DNA of 64,000 bases from Chrysogorgia sp. JL179-B06 (GCA_035772405.1 JAYKKM010000175.1:824501-888500), one strand, 5' to 3'; counted from the stretch's first letter, positions 20,125 to 31,533 are shown. The notes: generated by a model not told the origin, from the letters alone. A program made the numbers and translations.

Positions 20125-21223
20125 ATGACAAAAATATTTGAGAAGAACGTGAACAGCGAAATAGAAATTAAAGAAGCAGATGACTACATCCCGTTAGAGA
20201 CAACTGATAATCAACAGAAAAAATCTGAAGAGACTATCGAGGAGTTGTATATGGGTAAATATAATTATGCATTAAACAAATGTAAAGAAGAAATATCCCA
20301 AGAACGACAAAAATTATTTTTATCCCATATCACTCATATAATGGATTGTGAATGTTACCAGTTTAAGGGAGAGAGACCCAGTTATCGTGAAGTAACTCTT
20401 CTCGAACTTCAAACGAAGAAGTATTTTATTTATCATTGTTATGATGGCAAGTTAAAACCCTACAAAGAACTAACTCGAAGGGAACGTTCTACCGTCTACT
20501 ATCAATATCAATGTCATGGTTTAGACTATTTATCTGAAAAACAATCAAGAGATTATTTTAGTCAAAGTGAACTTATAAATAGATTAAGTTATTTATTTCG
20601 TAATGTTTTTTCCCCCAATGCTATTATCGGGTATAAAGGTGGTGATAAAGAATCTTCTTTAGTTAAAACACTTCAAGAAAAAACTATTTTATATTGTGTT
20701 AATCTTGAATATTTTGGAATTGAGAAGTACGATCATTTACTTTCGCTTTATAATCTTAAACCAAGAAATTGTTGGTATCATACTAGCGAACCAACATGTT
20801 TATTGTATCATTGTAGTTTGTTTGAATGTCTTTTATTTGCTGCATGTTTGTTTCGTAAATTAGAAGATGAGGGTAATGAACGATCTATACTGGCTATGTA
20901 TGATAAGGAATTTAGTTTTTAAAATTATTCTCTCCTGAAATTTTTCCAATAAAAAAATATTGAAAGACAAAATGAAGTATTATTTTTTCTCAAATTTAAA
21001 AATACCCTAGTATCTTTTGATTTAAAAAAAACAAAAAAATATTGAATGTTTTTTCCTTTTATTTTTAGAAACACAAAGATTGTTTAAAAAATTAGCAAAA
21101 GTACATTTAAGAAATGCTTATTTTTTAAAAATAAAACGTACATTAGAACGTTTTTATTTTGTTAATGATGTACATGTTGTCAAAAACAATATTTTTGTAA
21201 AAATAGAAGGAGACAAGTTTTAA
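20125..21223 (+). CDS. Two-exon protein of 300 residues, unknown family
   Basis: The start is the ATG at 20125 (an upstream GTG is less likely). Exon 1 runs to 20872, followed by GTAATG; exon 2 starts at 21069 after TTTTTATTTTTAG and runs to the stop at 21223. The split Glu codon is restored exactly, giving 300 residues rather than a 271-codon unspliced frame. The N-terminus is acidic. The second half has the signature IGYKGG ... VNLEYFG-IEKY ... C-W-Y-H ... YHCSLFEC, which resembles a Cys/His-containing region recurring in virus- or transposon-associated proteins of invertebrates, in my recollection; no function is assigned. Exon 2 is strongly basic. The intron (196 bp) holds only AT-rich sequence. 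Confidence 0.55.
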
Positions 21224-21350
21224 AAAAAATAAGATGATCATAGAAACTCTTTGTACATTTAAGTATATAAAAAATGAAATTATTATACATATAGTATAAA
21301 TAAAACGTTCTTATTTTTTATTTATATTTGTCTTATTGGAAAGCATTAAA

Positions 21351-22029
21351 ATGAGTCAGAAAAAATCATCCATCAAAGTGAACGTTTTTGGCTCTATCAT
21401 CCAAGAAAATTCGGGACAGTTGCTTTAAAAACAGCAAAAAATCTATATGAGTTTCGGGAATCTTCTTGGAAACACGGTGTAATACCAACGAGTTTTCTTA
21501 ACGGTTTTAAAATTAAAACAAATATTCGAGCTCCAGGTTTATTTACTGATTTTTCATTGACGTTTGGTAACAATAGAAAATTTCAAACAGCAAAACAGAA
21601 TTATCTTACGGGAGAATTAGAAGCAAGAAAAAAAAATTGGTATAAACGAAAAATAATTCATAGTATTGATGTAAAAATTAAAAATAATATTCTTGAAAAA
21701 TATCAAGATGCATTAGGATGGAGTATTGTTCAAGTTAAAAAAGAGATATTCGAAGAGGGTGATTTGGGATCAAATATTGGACAACCTAGTAAATATTATT
21801 TTAGCCCTAATCAATTGTTTATTGATCCTGAAAAAAATTTCTTTAACGATAATAAACATTTTGTAGATTTAGCTTATAATTTACCTGCTGACGAAGATTT
21901 TATTTTGATTCAAAATATTCAATTTATAGATGATCATTTTTTTATAATATGGTATTAAAACGGGTGAAGCGGATAAACCCTATATTGAATACGATATTTC
22001 TATTGTTTATTCCGATGGATTTACATAGA
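21351..22029 (+). pseudogene. Island gene with two frameshifts
   Basis: The ATG at 21351 opens a frame that ends after 26 codons. A different frame, open from the A6 run at 21360-21365, continues to 21958 through a basic, aromatic protein (containing FLNGFKIKTNI and YFSPNQLFIDPE), and a third frame carries on to 22029 (PYIEYDISIVYSDGFT). The two slips look like single-base indels. The gene would encode roughly 220 residues. I do not recognise it. It is either decaying or affected by homopolymer sequencing errors. Bases 21224-21350 upstream show no gene. Confidence 0.45.
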
Positions 22030-22059
22030 CATGTCTATATATAAGATCATTTTTTCAAG

Positions 22060-22666
22060 ATGTGCGTAAGTGTAATGGCTATTTTTCAGAGAGCAATAAA
22101 TCAAGAGGGATATAAGATTTATCACGATATAACACAATATAGTTTTTTGGAATCCTTTTTTTTGGCAAATAGTAGGAAGTGTGAAAGATTAAAATTCAAG
22201 ATATCATCTACTAATATCTATAGCTGATTATGAAGACAACTTGCGGTATAAATTTATACTGGAAGTAGAATGTTCAAAAAATCCCCAAATGTATCTTATA
22301 CAACAAGAGAATCAACAAATTCCAGAAGAATGCTATGAATTTCTTCGTAAAATATGTGAAACATGGGATGATAACCGATTCCCGCGTATCAACAATAATG
22401 GAATTGGAGAATATTTACAGATTATAGATTATGATAGAAAACATTGTTTTACTTATGAGTGCTTTAAGAGTATTATAGCATTATATTATGATTATATTGT
22501 TTATAATAAAACTATAAAATACTCTTGTAAAAAATGTAAAGGGGAATGTGAATGTAATGTGTATTACCCTAATTTCTCCAGTGGAAATTTTAATGAAATA
22601 AGAGCTTATAATGTAAAAAAATATTCAATGAACAATGCCCTCTTATGTAACGAAATAATACAATGA
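22060..22666 (+). pseudogene. Broken island gene with Cys cluster
   Basis: The ATG at 22060 opens a frame of about 56 codons. A T8 run at 22156-22163 marks a probable slip, a stop follows near 22192, and the frame then runs to 22666. The later part contains a zinc-ribbon-like CKKCKGECEC and a helical region before it. A TATATATAAG element lies about 25 bases upstream of the ATG. I do not know the family. Confidence 0.4.
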
Positions 22667-22696
22667 ATGTTTTTTGGTTTTTTAAAATTAATACAT

Positions 22697-22752
22697 TAAA
22701 ATCTTATCAAACGCACGAAAATCTTATCAAACGAAAATCTTATCAAACGGTT
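22697..22752. repeat. Three tandem AAAATCTTATCAAACG units
   Basis: The 16-base unit is repeated with small spacers just beyond the last island gene, where base composition returns to that of the flank. It could mark the border of the inserted block. Confidence 0.65.
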
Positions 22753-22789
22753 CAAACGAACGCTTAGGCAATCGCACGACTCCCAATGA

Positions 22790-23260
22790 GCGTCAAGGAG
22801 TCGGAATTGAAATCGGTGATATTCCAAATATAATTAAATTTAGGGTTATGAAAGTGGAATAGGGGTCGAGGTGCGCCATCAGTAATGAGATTCAAGTTAG
22901 TGTACTAAGTTATCCGTTACCACACAAAATTGATCCGCATGTAGACCCAAGGGGATGTCTTCGCAGAGGTCCGCCTGAAAATTCACCATTTAGCTTGAAG
23001 CAATTATCACCCAAAAGTGATCCGTCTTAATGACTTTGATTGGTATATGGGGGGGTTACCTACTGACGACAACAAGGACACTTGCCTGCTTCGCTACTGG
23101 CACTGTTGATATGCTTCTGCCACTGTTGACATGCATTTGGCCTGCTTTGCCACTGTTGACACGTGGCCTGGTTTGTCACGCTTGAAAAAAAACTGAAGCA
23201 CTTTGAGTGACCGCGCACTTCGATTACTCAATTGCTTCGAATTGCTCAGCTTCGATTACT
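22790..23260. other. Non-coding; partial duplicate of the following terminal repeat
   Basis: Bases 23060-23215 (ACACTTGCCTG ... GACACGTGGCCTGGTTTG) repeat, in direct orientation, 23580-23735 inside the terminal inverted repeat. Nothing seen at 22790-23050. Confidence 0.55.
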
Positions 23261-23976
23261 GACAAGGAGCGGCGGAGCGCGACATTGTTTTTAAGGGCAG
23301 TGTATCAAAAGTCATACAGTCATACTCTAGAAATAGCACCATTCGCGACAAACATATTTTTGTCTGAATATGTGAAGCCTGTGCCGCAGATAAAATATAT
23401 TACCAGATGGTGATATAAACGCCGTGATTCCGTGTGTGGGTCCGTTCATGCGAAGCATTCCAAGCTCTGTTTCACAATCATTCTCAGGGAAACATGAAGA
23501 GAAATTTTTTGATTTTTGATCAAAATGTATTCATGAAATTTTCTTTTCCGAGCTGACTCGCTATTGCCACAGACGACAAAAAGGACACTTGCCTGTTTCG
23601 CTACTGGCACTGTTGACATGCTTCTGCCACTGTTGGCATTTCCCTTTCCTGCTAGTTTGCCACTTTTGCCACTATTGACACGTGGCCTGGTTTGCCACGC
23701 TTCAAACAAAACTGAAGCACTTTGAGTGACCGCGCGCGCTTCGATTGCTCAATATCAATTTTCAGGTAAAGTGATAAAGTTGGGCTATATGTCGACGCAG
23801 AATGCAAAAGTGGTTAATGAAGTTGTTAATGGTGACCATCTTCTAGCAGTGCTATAGCAGTTTAGCCTGACAAAATAAATCGGACACTCGTTGATTTGTT
23901 TACTTGTCCGGTCACTCACGCGTCACTCCGGTGGCACTCTCTTTGAAAAGTTGTGTACTCCCTCATGATTTTATAG
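23261..23976 (+). repeat. Left terminal inverted repeat of the ATPase element
   Basis: From GACAAGGAGCGGCGGAGCGC to CTCATGATTTTATAG this sequence is present in reverse complement at 28313-28991 with few differences. About 700-bp terminal inverted repeats are typical of Polinton-like and adinto-like elements. Confidence 0.85.
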
Positions 23977-24196
23977 TATGCAGAGTGTCCCAAAAAAAGG
24001 CTACCTTTTCAAATTCAAATGAGCGTGTTAATTCAAACAACCTATTGTGTTTAATATCCCATGTGTATAAAACTGTGTGTTTTTACGCATTCGTAGTTCA
24101 AAAGCGATAATGAATTTCAAAGAACTACAATAGGTTGCTTGAATTAACATGCTAATTTGAATCTGAAAAGGTAGCCTTTTTTTGGGACACCCTGTA
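23977..24196. mobile_element. Miniature inverted-repeat element, mariner-like ends
   Basis: The ends are CAGAGTGTCCCAAAAAAAGG and its complement CCTTTTTTTGGGACACCCTG. Arms continue inward (CTACCTTTTCA, AACCTATTGT). It sits exactly at the junction between the terminal repeat and the ATPase arm. Confidence 0.75.
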
Positions 24197-24526
24197 TTAT
24201 GTGATGGTCCGGGTCTTCGTCTTCATACGGGTCTTCTTTACCTGAATCAATTTCGTTCACATTAGTATCATCCGGTTCTTCCCGTTCTGTTTTACCTAAA
24301 TCAGTTCCTTACACATCAGTATCAGCTGGATGTTCTCCTTCGCTTTCATTCGAATTACTCTCGTCCACATCGGTGTCACCTGTGTGCCAGTGTGGCTCTG
24401 AATGTTCGACCGTCGGAGGCGGTGTTAAAAAATATGCGTTATGTGTAGCAGGGAACCCGGGGGGGATATGTCGGACTTTGTGGGATAGGTTGAGCAGAAC
24501 GTGGTTTATTTGAATCCCTCGCGAGG

Positions 24527-25645
24527 CTATTCGTGCATGGCCGTAGTTAAGAAACTTTGAAGTTGCTTTTGAAGATTATTTTGAAAGTTGAGTTGATTTT
24601 GAAGTTGATTCTGGAATGACTGGAAACGGTGTAATTCATTCGAATAGAGTATATTCTTTACATCTGGTGTTAACTGAGGCGCATGCATAATGTTGTGCAT
24701 CTGTTCATCCGAGTTGTACATAGCGTTCAGGATGGGTGGTTGTTGATACGATCGCTTTCGAATATAGCAGTTCAGATTTTGCTGGCTAGCGGTATTTTTT
24801 CTTCGGGCTTTACGTTCGATTTCAGTTGATATTGATCATCGGTGATAGACGGTTTATATGCCCTCTTTCGAATATAATGGTCCAGATCTTGTTGGTCAGA
24901 GGTATTTTCATCTGGTAGCACATTTGTTTTTAATCGATGTTGATCATCGGTAGTCGGTTTTAGATCAAGCATGAGATATCCGTGTGGACGCTTTGTAGCT
25001 TCCTCGTAACTTTTCATAAACTCTTGAACATGGCCAGGGTTAACTTGTCGTGCTAATACTGAGATTTGTTGCTTGTCCCGTGGAGATTTGAACAGTACGA
25101 TATAGTGGGCGTTGAGGCTGATATTTCTGGTTTCTTTGCCTTGATGAAATATATTTTGAACAATATAGATCACAGACAGATTCCGATGATGACTCCCTTT
25201 TGTGAATAAATCGGCTATGCGTTTATCGTCCCCTGACTGAGCCATAAGATCGTCGAGAACGATGAGGTTTGCGTTCAGAGACATCTAAAAAGTCCTTTTT
25301 GGCAATGTCATCAGGTATTCCTTCATTGAGTTCAATATCCGGTATAGTTGTGATCATATCCAAGTACATAGGCTGCCACTGGCCATAACACCAAATGATA
25401 CGTTCAGGAGGGGGACTGATGGTTGCTTGAGCGTTTTCCAAAAGCTTTCTTACCCAAACAGTCTTGCCACTTTGAGTACATCCAGCCACAATACACGTAA
25501 AAGGATGTTTCATAACGGAAGATCCACCGACGACTGGAGGCGGAGCATTAAAATGGTCACCTCCTCCATGGACGTACTTGATATGACGCTGAAGATTACC
25601 TCGGGTTGAAAAGTTCTTTCCGCAGATACCACAGGCAAATGACAT
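24527..25645 (-). pseudogene. C2H2 zinc finger - A32-like packaging ATPase, left copy
   Basis: Starting at 25645, the protein begins with a C2H2 finger (CGICGKNFSTRGNLQRHIK), then a Walker A motif VAGCTQSGKT at about residues 53-62, and Walker B LIVLDDLMAQSGDD after a frameshift. The frameshift lies at 25268-25270, where three T replace the two found in the other copy; a second slip is in a T6 run at 24795-24800. The tail has Gln/Asn-rich repeats of the form NQLQNQ. Fused finger-ATPase proteins of this type occur in Polinton-like elements of invertebrates and package DNA. It is a different lineage from the ATPase at 2.6 kb, which lacks the finger. A further acidic frame downstream (24420-24200) is stopped by a TAA near 24308 that the right copy does not have. 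Confidence 0.8.
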
Positions 25646-26340
25646 GACATTGCCAAAAAGGACTTTTTAGATGTCTCTGAACGCAACCTCATCGTTCTCG
25701 ACGATCTTTCTGTGATCTATATTGTTCAAAATATATTTCATCAAGGCAAAGAAACCAGAAATATCAACCTCAACGCCCACTATATCGTACTGTTCAAATT
25801 TCCACGGGACAAGCAACAAATCTCAGTCTTAGCACGACAAGTTAACCCTGGCCATGTTCAAGAGTTTATGAAAAGTTACGAGGAAGCGACAAAGCGTCCA
25901 CACGGATATCCATGCTTGATCTAAAACCGACTACCGATGATCAATATCAATTGAAATCGAACGTAAAGCCCGTAGAAAATACCGCTAGCCAGCAAAACCT
26001 GAACCGCTATATCCGAAAGCGATCGTATCAACAACCACCCATCCTGAACGCTATGTACAACTCGGATGAACAGATGCACAACATTATGCATGCGCCTCAG
26101 TTAACACCAGATGTAAAGAATATACTCTATTCGAATGAATTACACCGTTTCCAGTCATTCCAGAATCAACTTCAAAATCAACTCAACTTTCAAAATAATC
26201 TTCAAAAGCAACTTCAAAGTTTCTTAACTACGGCCACGAATAGCCTCGCGAGGGATTCAAATAAACCACGTTCTGCTCAACCTATCCCACAAAGTCCGAC
26301 ATATCCCCCCGGGTTCCCTGCTACACCTAACGCATAATTT
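25634..26340 (+). pseudogene. Truncated duplicate of the packaging ATPase, right copy
   Basis: The copy begins just inside the gene (TGACATTGCCAAAAAGGAC), so it lacks the finger and Walker A. It keeps ERNLIVLDDL without the extra base of the left copy, has lost the segment after Walker B, and continues through VNPGHVQEFMKSYEEATKR and the NQLQNQ repeats. It ends at a TAA (26335-26337) where the left copy has a Tyr codon. It cannot make a working ATPase. Confidence 0.78.
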
Positions 26341-26400
26341 TTAACACCGCCTCCGACGGTCGAACATTCAGAGCCACACTGGCACACAGGTGACACCGAT

Positions 26401-26667
26401 GTGGACGAGAGTAATTCGAATGAAAGCGAAGGAGAACATCCAGATGATACTGATGTGGAAGGAACTGATTTAGGTAAAACAGAAAGGGAAGAACCGGATG
26501 ATACTAATGTGAACGAAAGTGATTCAGGTAAAGAAGACCCGTATGAAGACGAAGACCCGGACCATCACATAACGATCATTCCCAGGAATGAACCTCAAAA
26601 CTCATATAAAATTAAATCACTTACGTCGTATTATCTCAGAAACCATAATAGAAACCGACCGTATTGA
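26401..26667 (+). CDS. Acidic C-terminal segment downstream of the duplicated ATPase
   Basis: An 88-codon frame rich in Asp, Glu and Ser with repeats of the form PDDTDV, ending in a basic LTSYYLRNHNRNRPY. It is in the same frame as the preceding pseudogene beyond its stop codon, so it is probably the C-terminus of that protein rather than an independent gene. The first two thirds are repeated in the left arm. Confidence 0.4.
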   Translation: MDESNSNESEGEHPDDTDVEGTDLGKTEREEPDDTNVNESDSGKEDPYEDEDPDHHITIIPRNEPQNSYKIKSLTSYYLRNHNRNRPY

Positions 26668-27284
26668 AATGTAGCGTAATGCATGCCTTTTTGTATGATT
26701 TGGAAGCGAAATAAAAATTTAAAACTCGATATATGTGTCGTCTTTGTTTCACTGAGCGCGCCTCTTTGTTTCATTCCTTAATGACCTTTTAATCACCCTC
26801 CCACACGCGTGCTTTGAGGCGAAATATGCAAATATCAGCCGTATAGATAAGTTGGCCTAGCAACGTTTTGAAAGCAATTCCTTCCACAAGTTTTAAATAC
26901 TTAACAGTTGTTCACACTGCTTCCCAAAGTGTTTCTTCGACACAGGAATCGCTTAATCGATAAACGAAGGTTCGATAAGTGATAATTCCCCCGAAATTAT
27001 TACTCGGCAAGTTATTTCTGCCAATTTGAACGCTTATGCTATCAAACATGTAATCCTTTAATTACGCTTAATTCAAGCTGCTAGAGTTAGTCCGCTTTAT
27101 ACCATCCTTCTAACTCCTCGCTCCGTCGTTCTCTATGAAGTAAAGCCGTTCAACCAATTTAAATGGATAAAATATATTATACTTCTTATGCCAGGAAACC
27201 TTATTTTGTAATTCTTGATCATTTTGCGAATGGTTTCTTCAGAATACTTTACCGCCAGGTTTCTTCAGGGTGAACAACTCCCAT
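26668..27284. other. Non-coding stretch inside the palindromic element
   Basis: No gene seen. It lies between the right ATPase arm and the repeated module; the left half of the element has no counterpart. Confidence 0.5.
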
Positions 27285-28190
27285 GGACTACCTGTGACAT
27301 CTCCTCTGAGACCATGCAAAGACAAAATAACAAGATTGGACTATGATCTTATGCTTATGGTTATGACGATACTTATATCGCACGCTTGACTTCATTCCTT
27401 TGTTTTCCTTTGGTTTTGTCCTTATCTTATGCATGCTTATAGTTATGCTCACGTGTGAACCAGATTTAAGCATGCATGCATGTGCCTACACGTGGCATGC
27501 ACATGGTGCATGTGAACCAGGCGATTGGATTTGTTTCGAATTTAGTGCTATTTCCAAAACATTACCAAAAACCAGATCTCTGGTAATGTGGTAATCGTTT
27601 GGAAATAGCACTTATACGTTAAAAATAATAATACTGATTACTGTGGTAGAGCTACATAACCTAACCCTAACTCTTACGATAATGCTTTATTTTAGAAATA
27701 AGAAATTACAAAACTATTGGTGTCAAATTAGTAACAAGTAATTGCACAAACCTTGAATGAAATGCCAGGGTTGTCTTAGCGAGCTTAAGCAAGCTAGCGG
27801 CGTATTGCTTGCTCTAATACGCAGCACCCGGAAATCGCGAATGACGTTAATCGGAAAAGGGATTTGCTATAACCCGATCGAGGATGAGTATGAAATCTTG
27901 TTGATCAGCAGTCATATTAACTGGTGATGTTATCCGATGATGTTTATATTGGTGATGGAGTAACATGAAAGGTTATCCGATAACATCAAGGGAATCGAGG
28001 TGAGGGTTACAAAACTCATTAGGCGGGGGGTTAGGATACTCAGAAGACGATTGCTTGACGCTGACCGGGATAAATAGTGTATTCACCCTCCCTCGCCCGT
28101 AATGTACGTTTTCGATCGGGCCTGCTATACGAGGATGAGCATGAAATTCTGTTGGTCAGCAGTCACATTAACTAGTTAACATCAAGGGAA
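27285..28190 (+). repeat. Direct repeat module, first copy
   Basis: From TACCTGTGACATCTCCTCTG to TAACATCAAGGGAAACAAGG this segment recurs at 29935-31028, where it is about 190 bases longer. It contains alternating GCATGCATGCATGTG sequence, a strong hairpin and the GATAAATAGTG module. No coding capacity is seen. Confidence 0.8.
27544..27614. repeat. Hairpin inside the direct repeat
   Basis: GTGCTATTTCCAAA pairs with TTTGGAAATAGCAC, and CATTACCA with TGGTAATG, around AGATCT. The same hairpin lies at 30228-30298. Confidence 0.8.
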
Positions 28191-28194
28191 ACAA

Positions 28195-28240
28195 GGTATA
28201 ACCACCATATATACAGAACTCGTGACTAGGCTCTCGGCAT
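28195..28240 (+). mobile_element. SINE 5' fragment
   Basis: ACCACCATATATACAGAACT followed by CGTGACTAGGCTCTCGGCA matches the segment before the tRNA-like head at 32508-32548; the head itself is missing. Confidence 0.65.
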
Positions 28241-28312
28241 GAGGCGCTCTCGTCTGAAAGACTTAAAACTGTGAGTAATTCTCTAATAACTAATACCGCA
28301 ATGCAATATATG

Positions 28313-28991
28313 CTATAAAATCATGAGGGAGTGCACAACTTTTCAAAGAGAGTGCCACCGGAGTGACCCGTGAGTGACCGGACAAGTAAACAAATCAACG
28401 AGTGTCCGATTTATTTTGTCAGGCTAAACTGCTATAGCACTGCTAGAAGATGGTCACCATTAACAACTTCATTAACCACTTTTGCATTCTGCGTCGACAT
28501 ATAGCCTAACTTTATCACTTTACCTGAAAATTGATATTCAGCAATCGAAGCGCGCGGTCACTCAAAGTGCTTCAGTTTTGTTTCAAGCATGGCAAACCAG
28601 GCCACGTGTCAACAGTGGCAAAGCAGGCCAAATGCATGTCAACAGTGCCAGTAGCGAAGCAGGCAAGTGTCCTTTTTGTCGTCTGTGGCAATAGCGAGTC
28701 TCGGAATAGAAAATTTCATGAATACATTTTTATCAAAAATCAAAAAATTTCTCTTCATGTTTCCCTGAGAATGATTGTGAAACAGAGCTTGGAATGCTTC
28801 GCATGAACGGACCCACACACTGAATCATGGCGTTTATATCACCATCTAGTAATATATTTTATCTGCGGCACAGGCTTCATATATTCAGACAAAAATATGT
28901 TTGTCGCCAATGGTGCTATTTCTAGAATATGACTGTATGACTTTTGATACACTGCCCTTAAAAACAATGTCGCGCTCCGCCGCTCCTTGTC
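28313..28991 (-). repeat. Right terminal inverted repeat of the ATPase element
   Basis: Reverse complement of 23261-23976, ending CCGCCGCTCCTTGTC. Together they bound a 5,731-bp element. No target duplication is obvious at the borders. Confidence 0.85.
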
Positions 28992-29092
28992 TCATTCTTA
29001 TCGGGAAAGAAACAAGTTTAAATCAGATCTCGAAGTTTTAATTCCTTCCTCTTGAAGCAGATCTGTAATTTTAGTAACCTGCACTCCCGAAG

Positions 29093-29455
29093 AAGAAAGT
29101 GAAATTATTCGTTCCCTCGCGTATCGAGATAGCTTTCCCATTGTTGCTAGATATTAATGCTTGAAACTGTCGATTGTCAAACACACATAACTGCTTATAA
29201 CGATTAACACAACGCGCAAAGGAAAAGGACGCTAAACTTCGGAAATAAGCGACTTTTTTACCCAAGAGGACGACAGTGAGACGATTCTTTCGCACACCTA
29301 TCGAGATAGGCTAGCTTTACCATTATCAATTTAAACACGGTATTTGAAAACGAACTTGCCAAGCTACGACAAACGCCAATCGAAGAAGTGCAGACAACGT
29401 GCGAAGGAAGGACGCTCTACTTTGGAAATAACCGACTTCTTCCGATACTACACTC
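29093..29455. repeat. Diverged tandem duplication of about 190 bp
   Basis: TATCGAGATAG, CGGAAATAAGCGACTT and GAAGGAAGGACGCT-type phrases occur twice in the same order. No coding capacity is supported. Confidence 0.5.
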
Positions 29456-29502
29456 GTGAAATGACGCCATACGAACCGCGCAGCAGCGGTTGAGGTCGAA
29501 CC

Positions 29503-29556
29503 TAGGATGATCCGCGGATGATCCGAGGATGATCCACGGATCATCCTAGGTTAACC
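29503..29556. repeat. GGATGATCC tandem array with palindromic ends
   Basis: Four GGATGATCC or GATCC units in a row, bounded by ACCTAGGATGATCC and GGATCATCCTAGGT, which are complementary. Confidence 0.7.
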
Positions 29557-29587
29557 ACGGATTTTGTTAGGTTACTTCTGAGCGGTA

Positions 29588-29618
29588 CTGTAAGTGAGAG
29601 ACCGAAGATTCCCCACAC
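29588..29618 (+). mobile_element. Fragment of a BEL-type LTR end
   Basis: TAAGTGAGAGACCGAAGATT followed by CCCCACACTAG is identical to the end of the LTR at about 10543-10573. The sequence before and after differs, so only a short LTR terminus is left or shared by a related family. Confidence 0.5.
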
Positions 29619-29639
29619 TAGCTCGCCTCCATATCAATA

Positions 29640-29930
29640 CCCCTATAACTAAGAAATGCTCAAATCTGTTCAGTCGAGCAAAAGTACAGTCTGAGATGCC
29701 AAGATTCGAGAGCTGAATTTTCAGCGTTCTTGGCAGGAATGTCATTTTTCTGCCGAGAGTGGATGTGTAAATTGGACATGTGCTTAAAATTATTAAGTGT
29801 AAATAAATGGTGGAATTCTATGCAACCCCTGTGGGGGTTAAACAACTGTGGCATGATGAGCAATAAAACCTGGTTTACAACGACATAAGCATAAGATCAA
29901 TACGAAACAAAGTCTTCAGTCTTCTCCCAT
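29640..29930. other. Non-coding stretch
   Basis: No gene or repeat that I can name. Confidence 0.5.
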
Positions 29931-29934
29931 CGAT

Positions 29935-31028
29935 TACCTGTGACATCTCCTCTGAGACCATGCAAAGACAAAATAACAATATTTTTTCTTTGTTTCGTCT
30001 TTTGTTCAGCTCTTGGCTTATGTTTGGACTATGATCTTATGCTTATGAGGATACTTATATCGCACGCTTGACTTCATTCCTTTGTTTTCCTTTTGTTTTG
30101 TCCTTCCTTATCTTATGCATGCTATAGTTATGCTCACGTGTGAACCAGATTTAAGCATGCATGCATGTGCCTATACGTGGCATGCACATGGTGCATGTGA
30201 ACCAGGCGATTGGATTTGTTTCGAATTAAGTGCTATTTCCAAAACATTACCAAAAACCAGATCTCTGGTAATGTGGTAATCGTTTGGAAATAGCACTTAC
30301 GTCTAAAGGACTGGTTACAGCATGCGCGCATACTGGATTAAAAATAATAATACTGATTACTGTGGTAGAGCTACAGATACATAACCTAACCCATTTCTAA
30401 AATAAAGCATTATCGTAAGAGTTTAACAAATAACAAAACTATTGGTGTCAAATTAGTAACAAGTAATTGCACAAACCTTGAATGAAATGCCAGTGTGGCT
30501 TTTATTCCGACAGAGAGCTTAAGCAAGCTAGCGGCGTATTGCTTCTGTCTAATATGCAGCACCCGGAAATCGGGAATGACGTTAATCGGAAAAGGGATTT
30601 GCTATAACCCCGAAACCCGGGCGATGATCGAGAATGAGTATGAAATCTTGTTGGTCAGCAGTCACATTAACTGGATCCCCACGCCTTAAGTCTCTTCCTA
30701 ACCCTCCCACCTCGATTCCCTTGATGTTATCCGGTGATGTTTGTATTGGTGATGGAGTGACATGAAAGGTTATCCGATAACATCAAGGGAATCGAGGTGG
30801 GGGTTTAGTAAGACACTTAAGGCGGGGGCTTAGGGTTCGAAAACTCATTAGGCTGGGGGTTAGGGATACTCAGAAGACGATTGCTTGCCGCTGACCGGGA
30901 TAAATAGTGTGTTCACCCTCCCTCGCCCGTGATGTACGTTTTCGATTCCGGGCGATGATCGAGGATGAGCACGAAATTCTGTTGGTTAGCAGTCACATTA
31001 ACTAGTTAACATCAAGGGAAACAAGGTA
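29935..31028 (+). repeat. Direct repeat module, second copy
   Basis: Second copy of 27285-28190, including the hairpin at 30228-30298. A short inverted pair with GTTATCCG occurs at 30725-30780. The copy lies outside the palindromic element, so the module moved independently or was duplicated with it. Confidence 0.8.
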
Positions 31029-31029
31029 T

Positions 31030-31530
31030 ATAATTGTCAGAATGTTGTCACTTAACCATGATCAAGGCAGAATGTGGAGTATGTAGCCTGACGTCACGCA
31101 GCGCATGGGGACCGGAAAGAGCAAGCCCACGCTAGCAAGGGAACTCTAGGCCGACGAGATAAACGCTTGCAACGAAGCACATTCAAGCGAAATTCTCACG
31201 CTTTGCAATCATTTACGAGTCAAATTTGGTTTGTTTATCCGCATTTTGAGCTATCAATAGCAGCCAGTCGCTACGCTATTCGATATTCCTTTGCTATCGC
31301 CGTGTCTGGCTTTCAGTCGCTAATTCTCGATGTTCAGTTGCTATCACATCGCCTTGAAACGTCGCCAAATTCGATATCCACTTGCTATCACACTTTGTTG
31401 CCGAGTAGCGAGATCGCGATGTTCATTTTCTATCGCATTGCCCATGTCGCCAAATTCGATAACGCCATATTTATTGGCAAGACCACAGCCCATGACGAGC
31501 CTACTCGAAACACGTTCAGACCATGGATTT
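31030..31530. other. Non-coding stretch with loose internal repeats
   Basis: Phrases such as GTTGCTATCACATCGCC and GTCGCCAAATTCGATA recur at 31330-31460. Frames here are not convincing. Confidence 0.5.
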
Positions 31531-31533
31531 GAC

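Larger units (their letters stand above)
24197..26572. repeat. Large near-palindrome carrying two head-to-head ATPase gene copies
   Basis: The left arm 24197-25311 is repeated in reverse complement at about 25634-26572. Arm ends are TTATGTGATGGTCC and GGACCATCACATAA. The loop (25312-25633) holds the unique 5' part of the ATPase gene. The right arm lacks about 65 bp of the Walker B region and one internal repeat. Confidence 0.88.

Noticed and set aside
28531..28700. Zinc-knuckle-like CFKHGKPGHVS in the terminal inverted repeat
   Set aside because: Only a short resemblance to retroviral knuckles without the Cys spacing; the frame does not extend into a gag.
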